NCBI GenBank assembly: GCA_958295895.1
Contig: CATQHI010000003.1
Coordinates: 310,001-374,000 of the forward strand
Reading direction: 5' to 3'
From: Saprospiraceae bacterium
Lineage (GTDB): Bacteria > Bacteroidota > Bacteroidia > Chitinophagales > Saprospiraceae
Length of the DNA stretch: 64,000 bases
The translations under genes were made by a program, and so were the position numbers. Positions 8,644-17,860 of this stretch are shown piece by piece; position 1 is the stretch's first letter; every line of letters begins with the position of its first letter. The notes below the pieces were generated by a model. The model did no database searches. It had not been told where the DNA came from and worked only from the letters and a program-made list of their open reading frames with translations.

Positions 8644-10509
8644 ATGCAATATTTCAACAGAAGAGTGTTTCGACTCCTACCTGCGACAGTGTTAGCCTGG
8701 ACACTGCTCACTACGTGTAGCAACGATTTTCTCAATACCGAGCCCCTCAATAGTATTTCCAGTGACGCTACTTGGGGCGATGCAGCGCTCTCCGAAGCCT
8801 TCATCTATAACGTCTATTCCTACCTCGGCCGGGGCGGTTTTGACGAGCAGATGCTCGCCTCGCTCACCGACGAAGCGATGTTTACCCACTCGGGACGTAA
8901 CATCAACACCTTCACCGAAGGCTCGGAAGATCCGAACAACATAGCCTGGACTAGCGATACCTACCGCTACGGTCGAATGTACCTGGCCATTCGTCAGGCT
9001 AACATTGCCCTACAGGAGTTACCCAATTCTACCTTCGACGACGAAGGTCTCCGCGACCGTCTCATGGGTGAGGCACACTTCCTACGCGCCTACTACTACC
9101 ACCAGCTCGCCCGGTTTTACGGCGGCGTTCCCCTCATTTCTACCCCCTACGGCCTGGATGAGGACTACAACATCGCCCGCTCGAACTGGGAGGAAACGAT
9201 CAATTTTATCGTAAGCGATCTGGATGAGTCCATTCGTCTGCTCGAGGGAAAAGACCGCACCGAGGGTCGCGCTTCCCAGCTTGCCGCCATGGCGCTTAAA
9301 TCACGCGTACTACTCTATACCGCATCCGATCTCCATGACGGCCCGACGGTTAGCGCCGCCTCTAGTACGATGTCCGGTTACGGTAACCTCGATCTGGTGG
9401 CGTACACCGGGGGAGACCGCACCGCCCGCTGGCAGGCTGCCCGCGACGCGGCGCTGGCCGTGGTAGAAGCCACAAACGGGTACAAGCTGGATCTCGACGC
9501 ACCGGTTTCGCCGGCCGAAGGGGAAAATAACTACGTATCCATCGCCATGGGCGGAGCCAGTGCCGTCGGCGATGCCGCGGCTACCTCCGAGCTGATCTTT
9601 GAGCGTTCGGTCAGTGCAGACCTGTCCGAAACCCTCTTCGGTATGTACAACGGCCCGAACGGCTACCACAACTGGGCCGGCAACACGCCCATCGGCCAGC
9701 TAGTGGATGACTATGAGATGATGGACGGCACCCCCTTCGACTGGAATGATCCCGCCAAGGCCGCCGCCCCCTACACCGATCGCGATCCGCGCTTCTACGC
9801 CAGCATTATGTTCGACGGTGCCGACTGGAAGCCCCGCCCCTCGGACGTCGAAGGACTCGAGCCATACGATGAGATCCAGACTGGCTTTTACGACGACGGC
9901 ACGGGCGGTACGATCAACGGCATCGACACCCGTAAATCGCCCATTGAGGACTGGAACGGTAGCCGTACGCATTACTACGTTCGTAAGTTCATCGACCCCG
10001 ATCCGGGCGTGCGCGATAACCTCTCTAATCCGCTGATCATTCCCTGGCCGTTCCTACGCTACACCGAGATGGTCCTCAACTATGTCGAGGCCAGTCTCGA
10101 AATGGGAGATGAGGAAGCGGCCAGACTGTGGCTGAACCGCATTCGCTTCCGCGCCGGGATGCCCGCCATCGACGATACGGGGCAGGCCCTGGTGGATCGC
10201 TACCGCAACGAGCGCCGCATTGAGCTGGCCTACGAAGAGCACCGCTACCACGACGTGCGCCGCTGGCTTATCGCCGAAGAAACCCAGGGACAGCTTATCG
10301 AAACTATCGATATCCGTGCAGATCTTAAGCCCGGTCAGCAGCCCCGTGTGCCCTATAAGTACGACCCCAGCGTGTACAACTACACCTATACTGTAGTGGA
10401 GAATACAGAAAATGAGACCCGCCGGTGGGTAGATAAAATGTTCTACCGGCCCATCGATCGAGATGAGATGAGCCGCAACACCGCCCTGATCCAGAACCCG
10501 GGTTACTAG
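8644..10509 (+). CDS. SusD/RagB-family nutrient-binding lipoprotein
   Basis: Surface lipoprotein that caps the SusC barrel and binds the nutrient. The signal peptide ends in WTLLTTC, a lipobox, followed by SNDFLNTEPLN, the usual SusD start. The helical TPR-like scaffold is visible in GEAHFLRAYYYHQLARFYGGVPLI, and the C-terminal part has RYTEMVLNYVEASLEMGD and the family signature RNERRIELAYEEHRYHDVRRW. It has 621 residues, at the long end of the family. It follows susC in one operon; a terminator lies just after it. Confidence 0.94.
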   Translation: MQYFNRRVFRLLPATVLAWTLLTTCSNDFLNTEPLNSISSDATWGDAALSEAFIYNVYSYLGRGGFDEQMLASLTDEAMFTHSGRNINTFTEGSEDPNNIAWTSDTYRYGRMYLAIRQANIALQELPNSTFDDEGLRDRLMGEAHFLRAYYYHQLARFYGGVPLISTPYGLDEDYNIARSNWEETINFIVSDLDESIRLLEGKDRTEGRASQLAAMALKSRVLLYTASDLHDGPTVSAASSTMSGYGNLDLVAYTGGDRTARWQAARDAALAVVEATNGYKLDLDAPVSPAEGENNYVSIAMGGASAVGDAAATSELIFERSVSADLSETLFGMYNGPNGYHNWAGNTPIGQLVDDYEMMDGTPFDWNDPAKAAAPYTDRDPRFYASIMFDGADWKPRPSDVEGLEPYDEIQTGFYDDGTGGTINGIDTRKSPIEDWNGSRTHYYVRKFIDPDPGVRDNLSNPLIIPWPFLRYTEMVLNYVEASLEMGDEEAARLWLNRIRFRAGMPAIDDTGQALVDRYRNERRIELAYEEHRYHDVRRWLIAEETQGQLIETIDIRADLKPGQQPRVPYKYDPSVYNYTYTVVENTENETRRWVDKMFYRPIDRDEMSRNTALIQNPGY

Positions 10510-10534
10510 CCAATTCCTCTACCCTATCTTGGAG

Positions 10535-10566
10535 ACCCGTCCCGGCTTTACCGCCGGACGGGTTTT
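10535..10566 (+). terminator. Rho-independent terminator after susCD
   Basis: A GC-rich stem of ACCCGTCC and GGACGGGT arms with inner GGC/GCC pairing is followed by TTTT. It lies 25 bp after the susD stop and separates susCD from the next gene. Confidence 0.85.
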
Positions 10567-10587
10567 CTCGTATTATTTAATTGTACA

Positions 10588-13500
10588 ATGCTCCCCCTTA
10601 AACACTGGCTCCCATTAGTAATGCTTGGTGTGTTCGTAATGCTTGCACTCTTTGTGAGCTGTGGAGACAAAGAATTGAAAAAAGAAGACTTCGGAAGAGT
10701 GCACGACGATGGTACACTTTTTTCGCTTTTGCCACCTAGCAGAACCGGAGTAGCTTTCGAGAACCCACTGACTGAGGGGCCCAACACCAATCTGCTCGTA
10801 TACGAGTATTTTTATAATGGTGGTGGTGTAGGTACGGGAGACTTCAACGGCGATGGCCTACCCGATCTTTACTTCGTCGCTAATATGGCGGACAACAAGC
10901 TGTATCTAAACCAGGGCGGACTGTCCTTCAGGGACGTAACTACCGAGAGTGGCGCAAGCGGGCGGGCGGGTCCCTGGAAGACCGGGGTCGCCGTCGTAGA
11001 CATCAACCTCGACGGGCTCGACGATATCTATCTTTCGTACTCGGGCATGCTTCCCCCCAATAAGCGTCGTAATCAACTCTTTATCAACCAGGGTATCGGT
11101 CCCAATGACGTCCCAACCTTCAGGGACGAGGCACCGCTCTACGGTCTCGACCTACCATCTTTTACTAACCAGGCCTATTTTTTTGATTACGACCAGGATG
11201 GCGATCTCGATGCCCTCCTACTCAATCACAACCCCAAGTTGCTCCCCATTCTTAACGTCGAACAAACTCGTCAACTGCTTGCCTTACCGGACCCAGACCG
11301 AGGATTACGCCTCCTCCGCAACCAGGACAATCGATTCACCGACGTTACGGAAGCCGCCGGCATCAACGGTTCGGCACTGAGCTACGGCCTGAGTCTCTCC
11401 CTCAGCGACATCAATCTCGACGGCCTACCTGACTTCTATGTCTCCAATGATTATGAAGTACCGGATTACCTCTACATCAACAACGGCGACGGCACCTTTA
11501 CCGACCGGCTCGCCGAGCAGCTCACCCATACGAGCCACTTTTCGATGGGCAGCGATATCGCTGACGTCGACAACGACGGACTGCCCGACATCGTCACCCT
11601 CGATATGCTGCCGGCGGATAACGAGCGTCGCAAGCTTCTGATGGCAGACGACAACCGCAGCAAGCACGATCTCAGCCTCGCCAGCGGGTTCCACGAGCAG
11701 ACCATGCGCAATATGCTTCACCTCAATCGCGGCAACGAGACCTTTGCGGAGGTCGGACAGCTTGCCGGCATCGCTACGACCGACTGGAGCTGGTCCGCCC
11801 TACTCGCCGATTTTGACAACGACGGCTACAAGGATCTCCACGTCACCAACGGCTACGTCCGCGATTACACCAATCAGGACTTCATCAAGTACATGGACGA
11901 TTTCGTGGCCGATCACGGTCGACTGAAGCGCGCTGATGTACTCGAACTGCTAAAAAAAATGCCGGCCTCTAACGTGAGCAACCAAGCCTTCCGCAACCGG
12001 AAAAACGGTACGTTCGAGAACGTTACTCAGTCCTGGGGCCTCGATCGCCCATCCACCAGCAACGGTGCCGTCGCCGTGGACCTCGACAAGGACGGTGATC
12101 TCGACCTGGTGGTCAATACTATCAATCAGGCAGCTCTCATCTATCGTAATAACGCGGCGGACCGGCACTTTCTGCAGGTTCAGCTCACAGTTCTCCCGGG
12201 GCAGACGGCGACCGGAGCCCGGGTGACCCTAAGCGCCGATAGCCTCACCCAAACTCAGGAACTGTACCCCAACCGAGGTTACCTCTCCACCGGTCCTACC
12301 CTGCTCCACTTCGGTCTAGGGGCGCAGACGCAGGTGCAAAGCCTCACCGTCGAATGGCCCGACGGGACACAGCAAGTTCTGACCGATCTACCCACCAATC
12401 AGCGGATTTCCTTACGGAAGGAAGACGCGGTGGCTTCCACTTCGACCGCCAATATGCCCCCACCCGTAGCTCTTTACGAGGCGGCACCATCACCCGTGGA
12501 CTACACCCACGAACTTACGCCATTCCGGGATTTCGACCGTCAGGCCTTACTCCCGAAATCCCTCTCGGACTGCGGTCCAATACTCGCCACGGGTGACCTC
12601 AACGGGGACGGTCTAACAGATTTGGTGATCGGAGGGACCCAAGGAAAAGAAGTGGGCGTGTATTTACAGCGGACCGATGGCGGCTTTAAGCCCCAAAGCA
12701 GTGCTGCCTTTGCCGCTACGGCAGCTGGAGTGACCAGTCAACTCGTACTGCGGGATATGGATGCAGACGGCGACTTGGACCTCTATGTTGCCAACGCCGG
12801 CTACCACGATTTTTCCGACCACTTCCCCGCCCTCGCCGATCAACTATTTATTAACGACGGGCAGGCATCGTTCACCGGTCCCTCACCACGCTTACCCGTC
12901 CTGCCGAGCGGTACCGGCAGCGTGGCCATCAGCCGGGAAAAGATACCCGAATACGTATTCGTGGGTGGCAGCGTAATTCCTGGAAAGTACCCCCTTGCGG
13001 CACCCAGTCGCTTGCTACGTCGTGACGAGCGGGGGGCGTGGCGGGATGTCTCCGCAACGGCGAACACCGCTCTCGTTGATCTGGGCATCGTAACCGATGC
13101 GGAGTGGCACGACCTTGATCAGGATGGTAACGATGAGCTCATCGTGGTCGGGCAGTATATGCCCATACGCGTGTTCAACCTGACAAATGGTAAATTGACT
13201 GAGTCAAGCGAGCACTTCTTCGATCAACCCACGCAAGGCTGGTGGAACGTCCTTCATCTGGCAGACCTCAACGGCGATGGCTTTACCGATCTACTCGTCG
13301 GCAACGAAGGAGATAATCACCTCTATCCCCTCAGTCCGCACCGGTCTGCCTATCTATTCAAGGACGACATTGACGGCAACGGCTCCATCGACCCCATTCT
13401 CACCGTCGGTACCGACACACTCGCTTATCCGGACCCTACCCGCGACGAGCTGCTGGCCCAGGTGCCCCAAGCGCGCACCCTCTACACGGACTACGCCTCC

Positions 13501-13944
13501 TACGCCCGGACGACCGCGGGTGATCTACTTGCTCAACTGGGTGTTACTAAGGGCGCCCTCACGGCCCGCATCAGCCGTACGACGATGTACCTGCGTGACC
13601 CACGGACCGGCAAATTCTTGGCCTCTCCCCTACCCATTCAGGCGCAGTATGCGCCGATACACACTATTCTTACCCTCGACGCCGACGGGGACGGGATCAC
13701 GGATATCTTGCTGGCCGGAAATGAAATCCGTGCCAGCCTGCGCAGGGGCAGCAGCGACGCTAATACAGGGATACTTCTGCGCGGATTGGGGGCCGGAAAA
13801 TTTGTCTACGTGCCCCAGGTTCTCTCCGGTTTCAATCTGCGGGGAGCGGTACGATCCGTAATTCACCTGGACGATCAACTAATATTCGGCGCTCAGGGTC
13901 AGGCGCTACAGGTTTACCGGAAGACCCCCTTACCAGTACGGTGA
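10588..13944 (+). CDS. FG-GAP/VCBS repeat lipoprotein with ASPIC/UnbV domain
   Basis: Large surface lipoprotein of 1118 residues. The signal peptide ends in LALFVSC (lipobox). Many calcium-binding FG-GAP/VCBS repeats follow in two blocks, for example GDFNGDGLPDLYF, DINLDGLDDIYL, DVDNDGLPDIVT, DLNGDGLTDLVI and DADGDGITDILL, as expected of a beta-propeller. Between the blocks, at about residues 525-615, is the ASPIC/UnbV domain ending HFGLGAQTQVQSLTVEWPDG. Proteins of this type are very common beside SusCD pairs in Bacteroidota; their molecular role is not firmly known, and binding or processing of surface glycans is inferred. It has its own start after a terminator, so it may be transcribed separately. 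Confidence 0.9.
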   Translation: MLPLKHWLPLVMLGVFVMLALFVSCGDKELKKEDFGRVHDDGTLFSLLPPSRTGVAFENPLTEGPNTNLLVYEYFYNGGGVGTGDFNGDGLPDLYFVANMADNKLYLNQGGLSFRDVTTESGASGRAGPWKTGVAVVDINLDGLDDIYLSYSGMLPPNKRRNQLFINQGIGPNDVPTFRDEAPLYGLDLPSFTNQAYFFDYDQDGDLDALLLNHNPKLLPILNVEQTRQLLALPDPDRGLRLLRNQDNRFTDVTEAAGINGSALSYGLSLSLSDINLDGLPDFYVSNDYEVPDYLYINNGDGTFTDRLAEQLTHTSHFSMGSDIADVDNDGLPDIVTLDMLPADNERRKLLMADDNRSKHDLSLASGFHEQTMRNMLHLNRGNETFAEVGQLAGIATTDWSWSALLADFDNDGYKDLHVTNGYVRDYTNQDFIKYMDDFVADHGRLKRADVLELLKKMPASNVSNQAFRNRKNGTFENVTQSWGLDRPSTSNGAVAVDLDKDGDLDLVVNTINQAALIYRNNAADRHFLQVQLTVLPGQTATGARVTLSADSLTQTQELYPNRGYLSTGPTLLHFGLGAQTQVQSLTVEWPDGTQQVLTDLPTNQRISLRKEDAVASTSTANMPPPVALYEAAPSPVDYTHELTPFRDFDRQALLPKSLSDCGPILATGDLNGDGLTDLVIGGTQGKEVGVYLQRTDGGFKPQSSAAFAATAAGVTSQLVLRDMDADGDLDLYVANAGYHDFSDHFPALADQLFINDGQASFTGPSPRLPVLPSGTGSVAISREKIPEYVFVGGSVIPGKYPLAAPSRLLRRDERGAWRDVSATANTALVDLGIVTDAEWHDLDQDGNDELIVVGQYMPIRVFNLTNGKLTESSEHFFDQPTQGWWNVLHLADLNGDGFTDLLVGNEGDNHLYPLSPHRSAYLFKDDIDGNGSIDPILTVGTDTLAYPDPTRDELLAQVPQARTLYTDYASYARTTAGDLLAQLGVTKGALTARISRTTMYLRDPRTGKFLASPLPIQAQYAPIHTILTLDADGDGITDILLAGNEIRASLRRGSSDANTGILLRGLGAGKFVYVPQVLSGFNLRGAVRSVIHLDDQLIFGAQGQALQVYRKTPLPVR

Positions 13945-13983
13945 CCAGACGTTTACCCGTTACCACTGCTGTTTCCCCTAGCT

Positions 13984-15711
13984 ATGGCAGCTTACCTTTG
14001 CGCCACCGCCATGGAATTGTCCGCCTACCTACATCCCCTACCCCCGGCAGTTGCCGGAATGGCGGGCCCCGCCCGCTTTACCTACCCCTTTTACTACCGG
14101 CCCCACCCGCTAGCACTGGCAGCAGCGGCTGACCTACAGGAGCATTTACTGTGGGAGCGTAAGTGGGACTATGACTTTGGGCTGGCGTCGGATCGGCCTA
14201 CCGGGGGGCGGGGAAAGATGTTCGGGGTACTGGTGGTGAGGCGCGCGGAGGGCAGCCTGGGCTACCTGGCTGCTTACTCCGGTAAGCTTGCGGATAGCAA
14301 TCACTTGCCGGGATTTGTGCCACCGGTGTTCGATCTACTGGAGCCGGATGGGTTTTACAAGGCCGGCGAGATTGAGGTGCATGAGCTCACCCTACGGATC
14401 GAAGCGCTTCGCAACTCCCCCGAATACCAGGAGGCTACGGCGGATTACACCGCTACCCTGGGGCGAACGGAAGCAGAACTTGCCGCCGAGCGGAAGAAGG
14501 TCAAGGAGGGAAAACAGCGAAGGAAAGCCCAGCGCACCGCCGCCCGGTATCTCAGTACCGTAGACGTGCAGGAACTAGAGGAACAGCTACGGGAGGAAAG
14601 CATAAGAGAGAGTTACGGACTGAAGGATATGTGTGGAGTAGTAAAGTGCCAAGTAAAGCAAAAAAAGAAAATTTTGGATGAGTATAATGGTACCATTCAG
14701 AATCTACTGGACGAACGCGCCGCCCTATCCGCATCTCTGCAGGAGCGTATCTTCGAGCGGTACACCTTTTTGAATGCGACGGGAAAGGATCGATCCTTGG
14801 GTAGCATTTTTCGTGAGACGGTGTTTGGCGTTCCGCCCGCCGGAGCCGGAGAGTGTGCCGCACCCAAGCTGCTGCAGTTTGCCTACCAGCACGGGCTGCA
14901 TCCTATAGCCCTGGCTGAGTTCTGGTGGGGCGAGTCTCCCACCTCCGCCATTCGTAAGCACGGCCACTTTTACCCCGCCTGCCGGGGTAAGTGCGAGCCG
15001 ATCCTCGGACACATGTTAGGGGGCCTACCCACCGATCCTAATCCCCTACTGGACAATCCCGGTGCCGATACGAAAATTGACATCGTCTACGAAGACGAAA
15101 CCATCCTGGTGATCGATAAGCCCGCCGGCCTACTCAGCGTACCCGGTAAGCGGATCTCCGATTCCGTGCAGCGCCGCATAAGGGCTACCCACCCCGAGGC
15201 TACTGGCCCCCTCATTGTACACCGGCTCGATATGTCTACCAGCGGCCTACTGCTACTGGCAAAAACTAAAGAGGCCCACAAGCTCCTGCAGCGGCAATTT
15301 TTCAAGCGGTCGGTCAGCAAACGCTACGTTGCCGTGGTAGCGGGACAGGTGAAGGAAGACCGTGGCACGATCGACCTGCCCCTGCGTGGGGACCTGGAAG
15401 ATCGGCCCCGGCAGATCGTGTGCAGCGCCCACGGCAAGTCAGCCCGTTCGCACTGGGAAGTCGCGGCGCGCGATACCTACACTACGACCGTCCGCTTCTG
15501 GCCCGTCACCGGCCGCACCCACCAACTGCGCGTCCACGCCGCCCACCCCGAGGGACTCAACGCCCCCATCGTAGGCGATGATCTCTACGGCCAGCCCGGC
15601 GACCGGTTGTACCTCCACGCCGAGCAGCTGGAGTTCACGCATCCGGTGACCAAGCGGGCCCTGTCGTTCACCCTCCCCGCGCCGTTTGCACCCGCGCACG
15701 CGCCCAGCTGA
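13984..15711 (+). CDS. RluA-family pseudouridine synthase with long N-terminal domain
   Basis: RNA pseudouridine synthase of 575 residues in two parts. Residues 365-575 are the RluA catalytic domain: DEETILVIDKPAGLLSVPG-like start, HRLDMSTSG with the catalytic Asp near 415, and GRTHQLRVHAAHP. Residues 1-350 are an accessory region seen only in the long RluA subgroup: an N-terminal domain, a charged coiled coil (about 165-265), and a Cys/His-rich segment GECAAPKLLQFAYQHG...HGHFYPACRGKCEPILGHML. The RNA target is unknown. It begins 40 bp after the UnbV-protein gene and converges on the dgcA-like gene. The coiled-coil part is locally AT-rich. Confidence 0.9.
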   Translation: MAAYLCATAMELSAYLHPLPPAVAGMAGPARFTYPFYYRPHPLALAAAADLQEHLLWERKWDYDFGLASDRPTGGRGKMFGVLVVRRAEGSLGYLAAYSGKLADSNHLPGFVPPVFDLLEPDGFYKAGEIEVHELTLRIEALRNSPEYQEATADYTATLGRTEAELAAERKKVKEGKQRRKAQRTAARYLSTVDVQELEEQLREESIRESYGLKDMCGVVKCQVKQKKKILDEYNGTIQNLLDERAALSASLQERIFERYTFLNATGKDRSLGSIFRETVFGVPPAGAGECAAPKLLQFAYQHGLHPIALAEFWWGESPTSAIRKHGHFYPACRGKCEPILGHMLGGLPTDPNPLLDNPGADTKIDIVYEDETILVIDKPAGLLSVPGKRISDSVQRRIRATHPEATGPLIVHRLDMSTSGLLLLAKTKEAHKLLQRQFFKRSVSKRYVAVVAGQVKEDRGTIDLPLRGDLEDRPRQIVCSAHGKSARSHWEVAARDTYTTTVRFWPVTGRTHQLRVHAAHPEGLNAPIVGDDLYGQPGDRLYLHAEQLEFTHPVTKRALSFTLPAPFAPAHAPS

Positions 15712-15716
15712 TCGTG

Positions 15717-16766
15717 CTACTTTCTGCCCAGACCCGGTAAGCCATTCGGCCGCAGGATACCCCGTTTGAGCGTAAACAAGTCCCGGAAGGGGTCATCGAC
15801 AAAATCGAGGTGACCATCCAGGTCGGCGTAGAGAATATTCGGCCGGCTCAGAGCAAAGTGGAGTCCGCCGGCAATACCGAGCCCGCACTCGTCCAGGCAG
15901 CCGACCATGACCTCATTAGCCGCTGATTTGGCCACCGAGTTGATGTGCGTAGCCGCCCAGATACCGCCCACCTTCTGGATCTTGATGTTGATCATATCGG
16001 TGAGCTCGTGCTGAGTGAGGCGGAAGGCATCGGTGAGCGTCTTCAGACTCTCGTCGGCCATCACGGCAATAGGTGAATCGCGGGTCAGGGTGCCCATTAC
16101 GGCCTCTTCATCAATGCTAGTGGGCTGCTCCAGGATCTCAATGCCCAGAGGTTGGGCTAGACTGATAAAGCGCAGTGCCTGGTCCAGGCTGTAGCCCTGG
16201 TTCCCGTCGAATCGTAGTGTTACTTTAGGAAAATACTGGCGGATTAACTTCAGTCGATCGATATCCTCCCGGTAATCTAGCCCCCCCTTGATCTTGAGGA
16301 TGTCAAAGCCGTCAGCTACGTACATCCGTGCCCGGCGCAGCGTTTCGGCTACCGGTAGGATGCCGATCGTGATGCTGGTAGCGATCTCGGGCCGAAAGCC
16401 CCCCAGAAACTCGTACAGCGGTACGCCGGCGGCCTTCGCCACCAGATCGTAGAGCGCAGCATCGACCATCGCCAGGGCGGAGCTCTTCAAACTGGGGCGG
16501 AGCTCCTCCAGCAGGCGGGCGTAGTGAAAGGGATTCTGGGCGGCCAGCGCAGGTGCAATCAGATCGGTGATGGCCATTTCCACATCGGCGGCCAGTTCGC
16601 CGGTGACCACCAGGTCGGGCGCGGCACAGCCGTAGCCGACCAGTCCTGTATCGGTGTGTAGCTGCAACACGAAGTTGGTCGCCGCACCAATGGTCTGGTA
16701 AGCGATGGTATAGGGCTCGGTAAGCTCCAACTCGTAGCGCTCGTACTCGACGTGGATGATCTTCAT
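15717..16766 (-). CDS. dgcA: Enolase-superfamily racemase/epimerase, DgcA- or dipeptide-epimerase-like
   Basis: Muconate-lactonizing-type enolase-superfamily enzyme of 349 residues that uses Mg2+ and two lysines to invert an alpha carbon. The acid/base pair is visible as Lys158-x-Lys160 (LKIKGG) and Lys262 (INIKIQK); the metal ligands are Asp187 (RFDGNQGY), Glu213 (ILEQP) and Asp238 (MADES). By sequence alone it could be an L-Ala-D/L-Glu epimerase. The dgcN-like gene just upstream makes N-acetyl-D-glutamate racemase (DgcA) the better guess. It is last in a three-gene minus-strand operon, 29 bp after dgcN. Confidence 0.8.
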   Translation of the reverse strand: MKIIHVEYERYELELTEPYTIAYQTIGAATNFVLQLHTDTGLVGYGCAAPDLVVTGELAADVEMAITDLIAPALAAQNPFHYARLLEELRPSLKSSALAMVDAALYDLVAKAAGVPLYEFLGGFRPEIATSITIGILPVAETLRRARMYVADGFDILKIKGGLDYREDIDRLKLIRQYFPKVTLRFDGNQGYSLDQALRFISLAQPLGIEILEQPTSIDEEAVMGTLTRDSPIAVMADESLKTLTDAFRLTQHELTDMINIKIQKVGGIWAATHINSVAKSAANEVMVGCLDECGLGIAGGLHFALSRPNILYADLDGHLDFVDDPFRDLFTLKRGILRPNGLPGLGRK

Positions 16767-16795
16767 CCGGTGAAGGTAGCCCGGGCCGCCGCGGA

Positions 16796-17854
16796 CTACT
16801 TCAGCTTCGTAAGGATTAGTTCCACCAGCTGGTCTGGACCATCGGCTAGTACGTCGTAGCAGGGTAGCCCGGTCTGCTCGGTGATCGCACGGCAGGCTGC
16901 CGGGATGTCTGAGGTTTTAATCCCCTCGTGGTTCAGGGTCACGGCCAGTACGTCGCGGCCCGACACCACCTTGATGGCATTGATCTGCTCGGACAGGCCG
17001 TGCAGCCGGTAGCCGGCAAAGCCATCGTACTCTTTACGGGTGGGGGCGTGCTGTAGGATCACGTAATCCGGCCGGCCCGCCGCCAGAATTTCGAAACCGC
17101 CCGGATAGGCGGGGTTCATCAGCGAGCCCTGCCCCTCAATGACGATCACGTCAGGCTGTTCGTTGCGGTAGGCACTCACCACGGCGTGCTCGATCTCGCC
17201 GGAGACAAAATCGTTGATGCAGCTGTCCATGATCATGGAGTACTTCGCCCCCTGCATCCAGCCAGTCTGACCGGTGCCGATCATTTGCGCACGCCGATCG
17301 GCCCGTTGCAGCCCCTGCACGATGAGCCAGGCGGTGGTGCGTTTGCCGATGGCGGAGTCGGTACCCAGTACGGCCAATTTGAGGCAGTCTACCCCCTCGA
17401 TATCGCCGGTGAAGAAATGCAGTCGGTCGCGGTCCGGCGTCATACGGATATCGCGTACCTGTACTCCGTGGGCGCGGGCGGCGGCCATCAGACTGGCATC
17501 CTTGTGGATGAAGTCGTGCAGGCCACTGTCCACATTGAGCCCGGCGGCAATGGCGTCGGCTACGACGCGGCAACCGGCGGCGGGTAGGCGGCCGCCGTCC
17601 GGGGCCAGTCCGATGACAAAGTAGGTAGGATCGAACTGCAACGCCTCCTCCAGATTTTCTACTACCGGTATGCCATTCGGTTTTCCGTCGAGCACCTCGC
17701 CGCTATCCTGCCCGGCGTAGCGGCTGTCGATGATGGCTAGGACCGTATACCGGTAGGTAAATCGGGCTAGGCCGTGGGCCGTCTTGCCGTTGGGGGTATT
17801 GAAGGCACCTTCGCAGTACACGACTGCGGGTCCGTCTAGGGGGGTGGTTGACAT
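16796..17854 (-). CDS. dgcN: DUF1611 protein, DgcN-like D-glutamate N-acetyltransferase candidate
   Basis: DUF1611 family protein of 352 residues: an N-terminal Rossmann-like domain (about 1-150) and a C-terminal P-loop domain whose Walker A-like segment is GTDSAIGKRT (164-173), followed by MIGTGQTGWMQGAKY and VIVIEGQGSLMNPAYPG. In marine bacteria, DgcN of this family has been reported to N-acetylate D-glutamate before DgcA racemises it; assignment here rests on family membership and the adjacent enolase-superfamily gene. It starts 6 bp after the PLP-enzyme gene, so the genes are surely co-transcribed. Specific substrate not proven by sequence. Confidence 0.78.
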   Translation of the reverse strand: MSTTPLDGPAVVYCEGAFNTPNGKTAHGLARFTYRYTVLAIIDSRYAGQDSGEVLDGKPNGIPVVENLEEALQFDPTYFVIGLAPDGGRLPAAGCRVVADAIAAGLNVDSGLHDFIHKDASLMAAARAHGVQVRDIRMTPDRDRLHFFTGDIEGVDCLKLAVLGTDSAIGKRTTAWLIVQGLQRADRRAQMIGTGQTGWMQGAKYSMIMDSCINDFVSGEIEHAVVSAYRNEQPDVIVIEGQGSLMNPAYPGGFEILAAGRPDYVILQHAPTRKEYDGFAGYRLHGLSEQINAIKVVSGRDVLAVTLNHEGIKTSDIPAACRAITEQTGLPCYDVLADGPDQLVELILTKLK

Positions 17855-17860
17855 GGGGTA

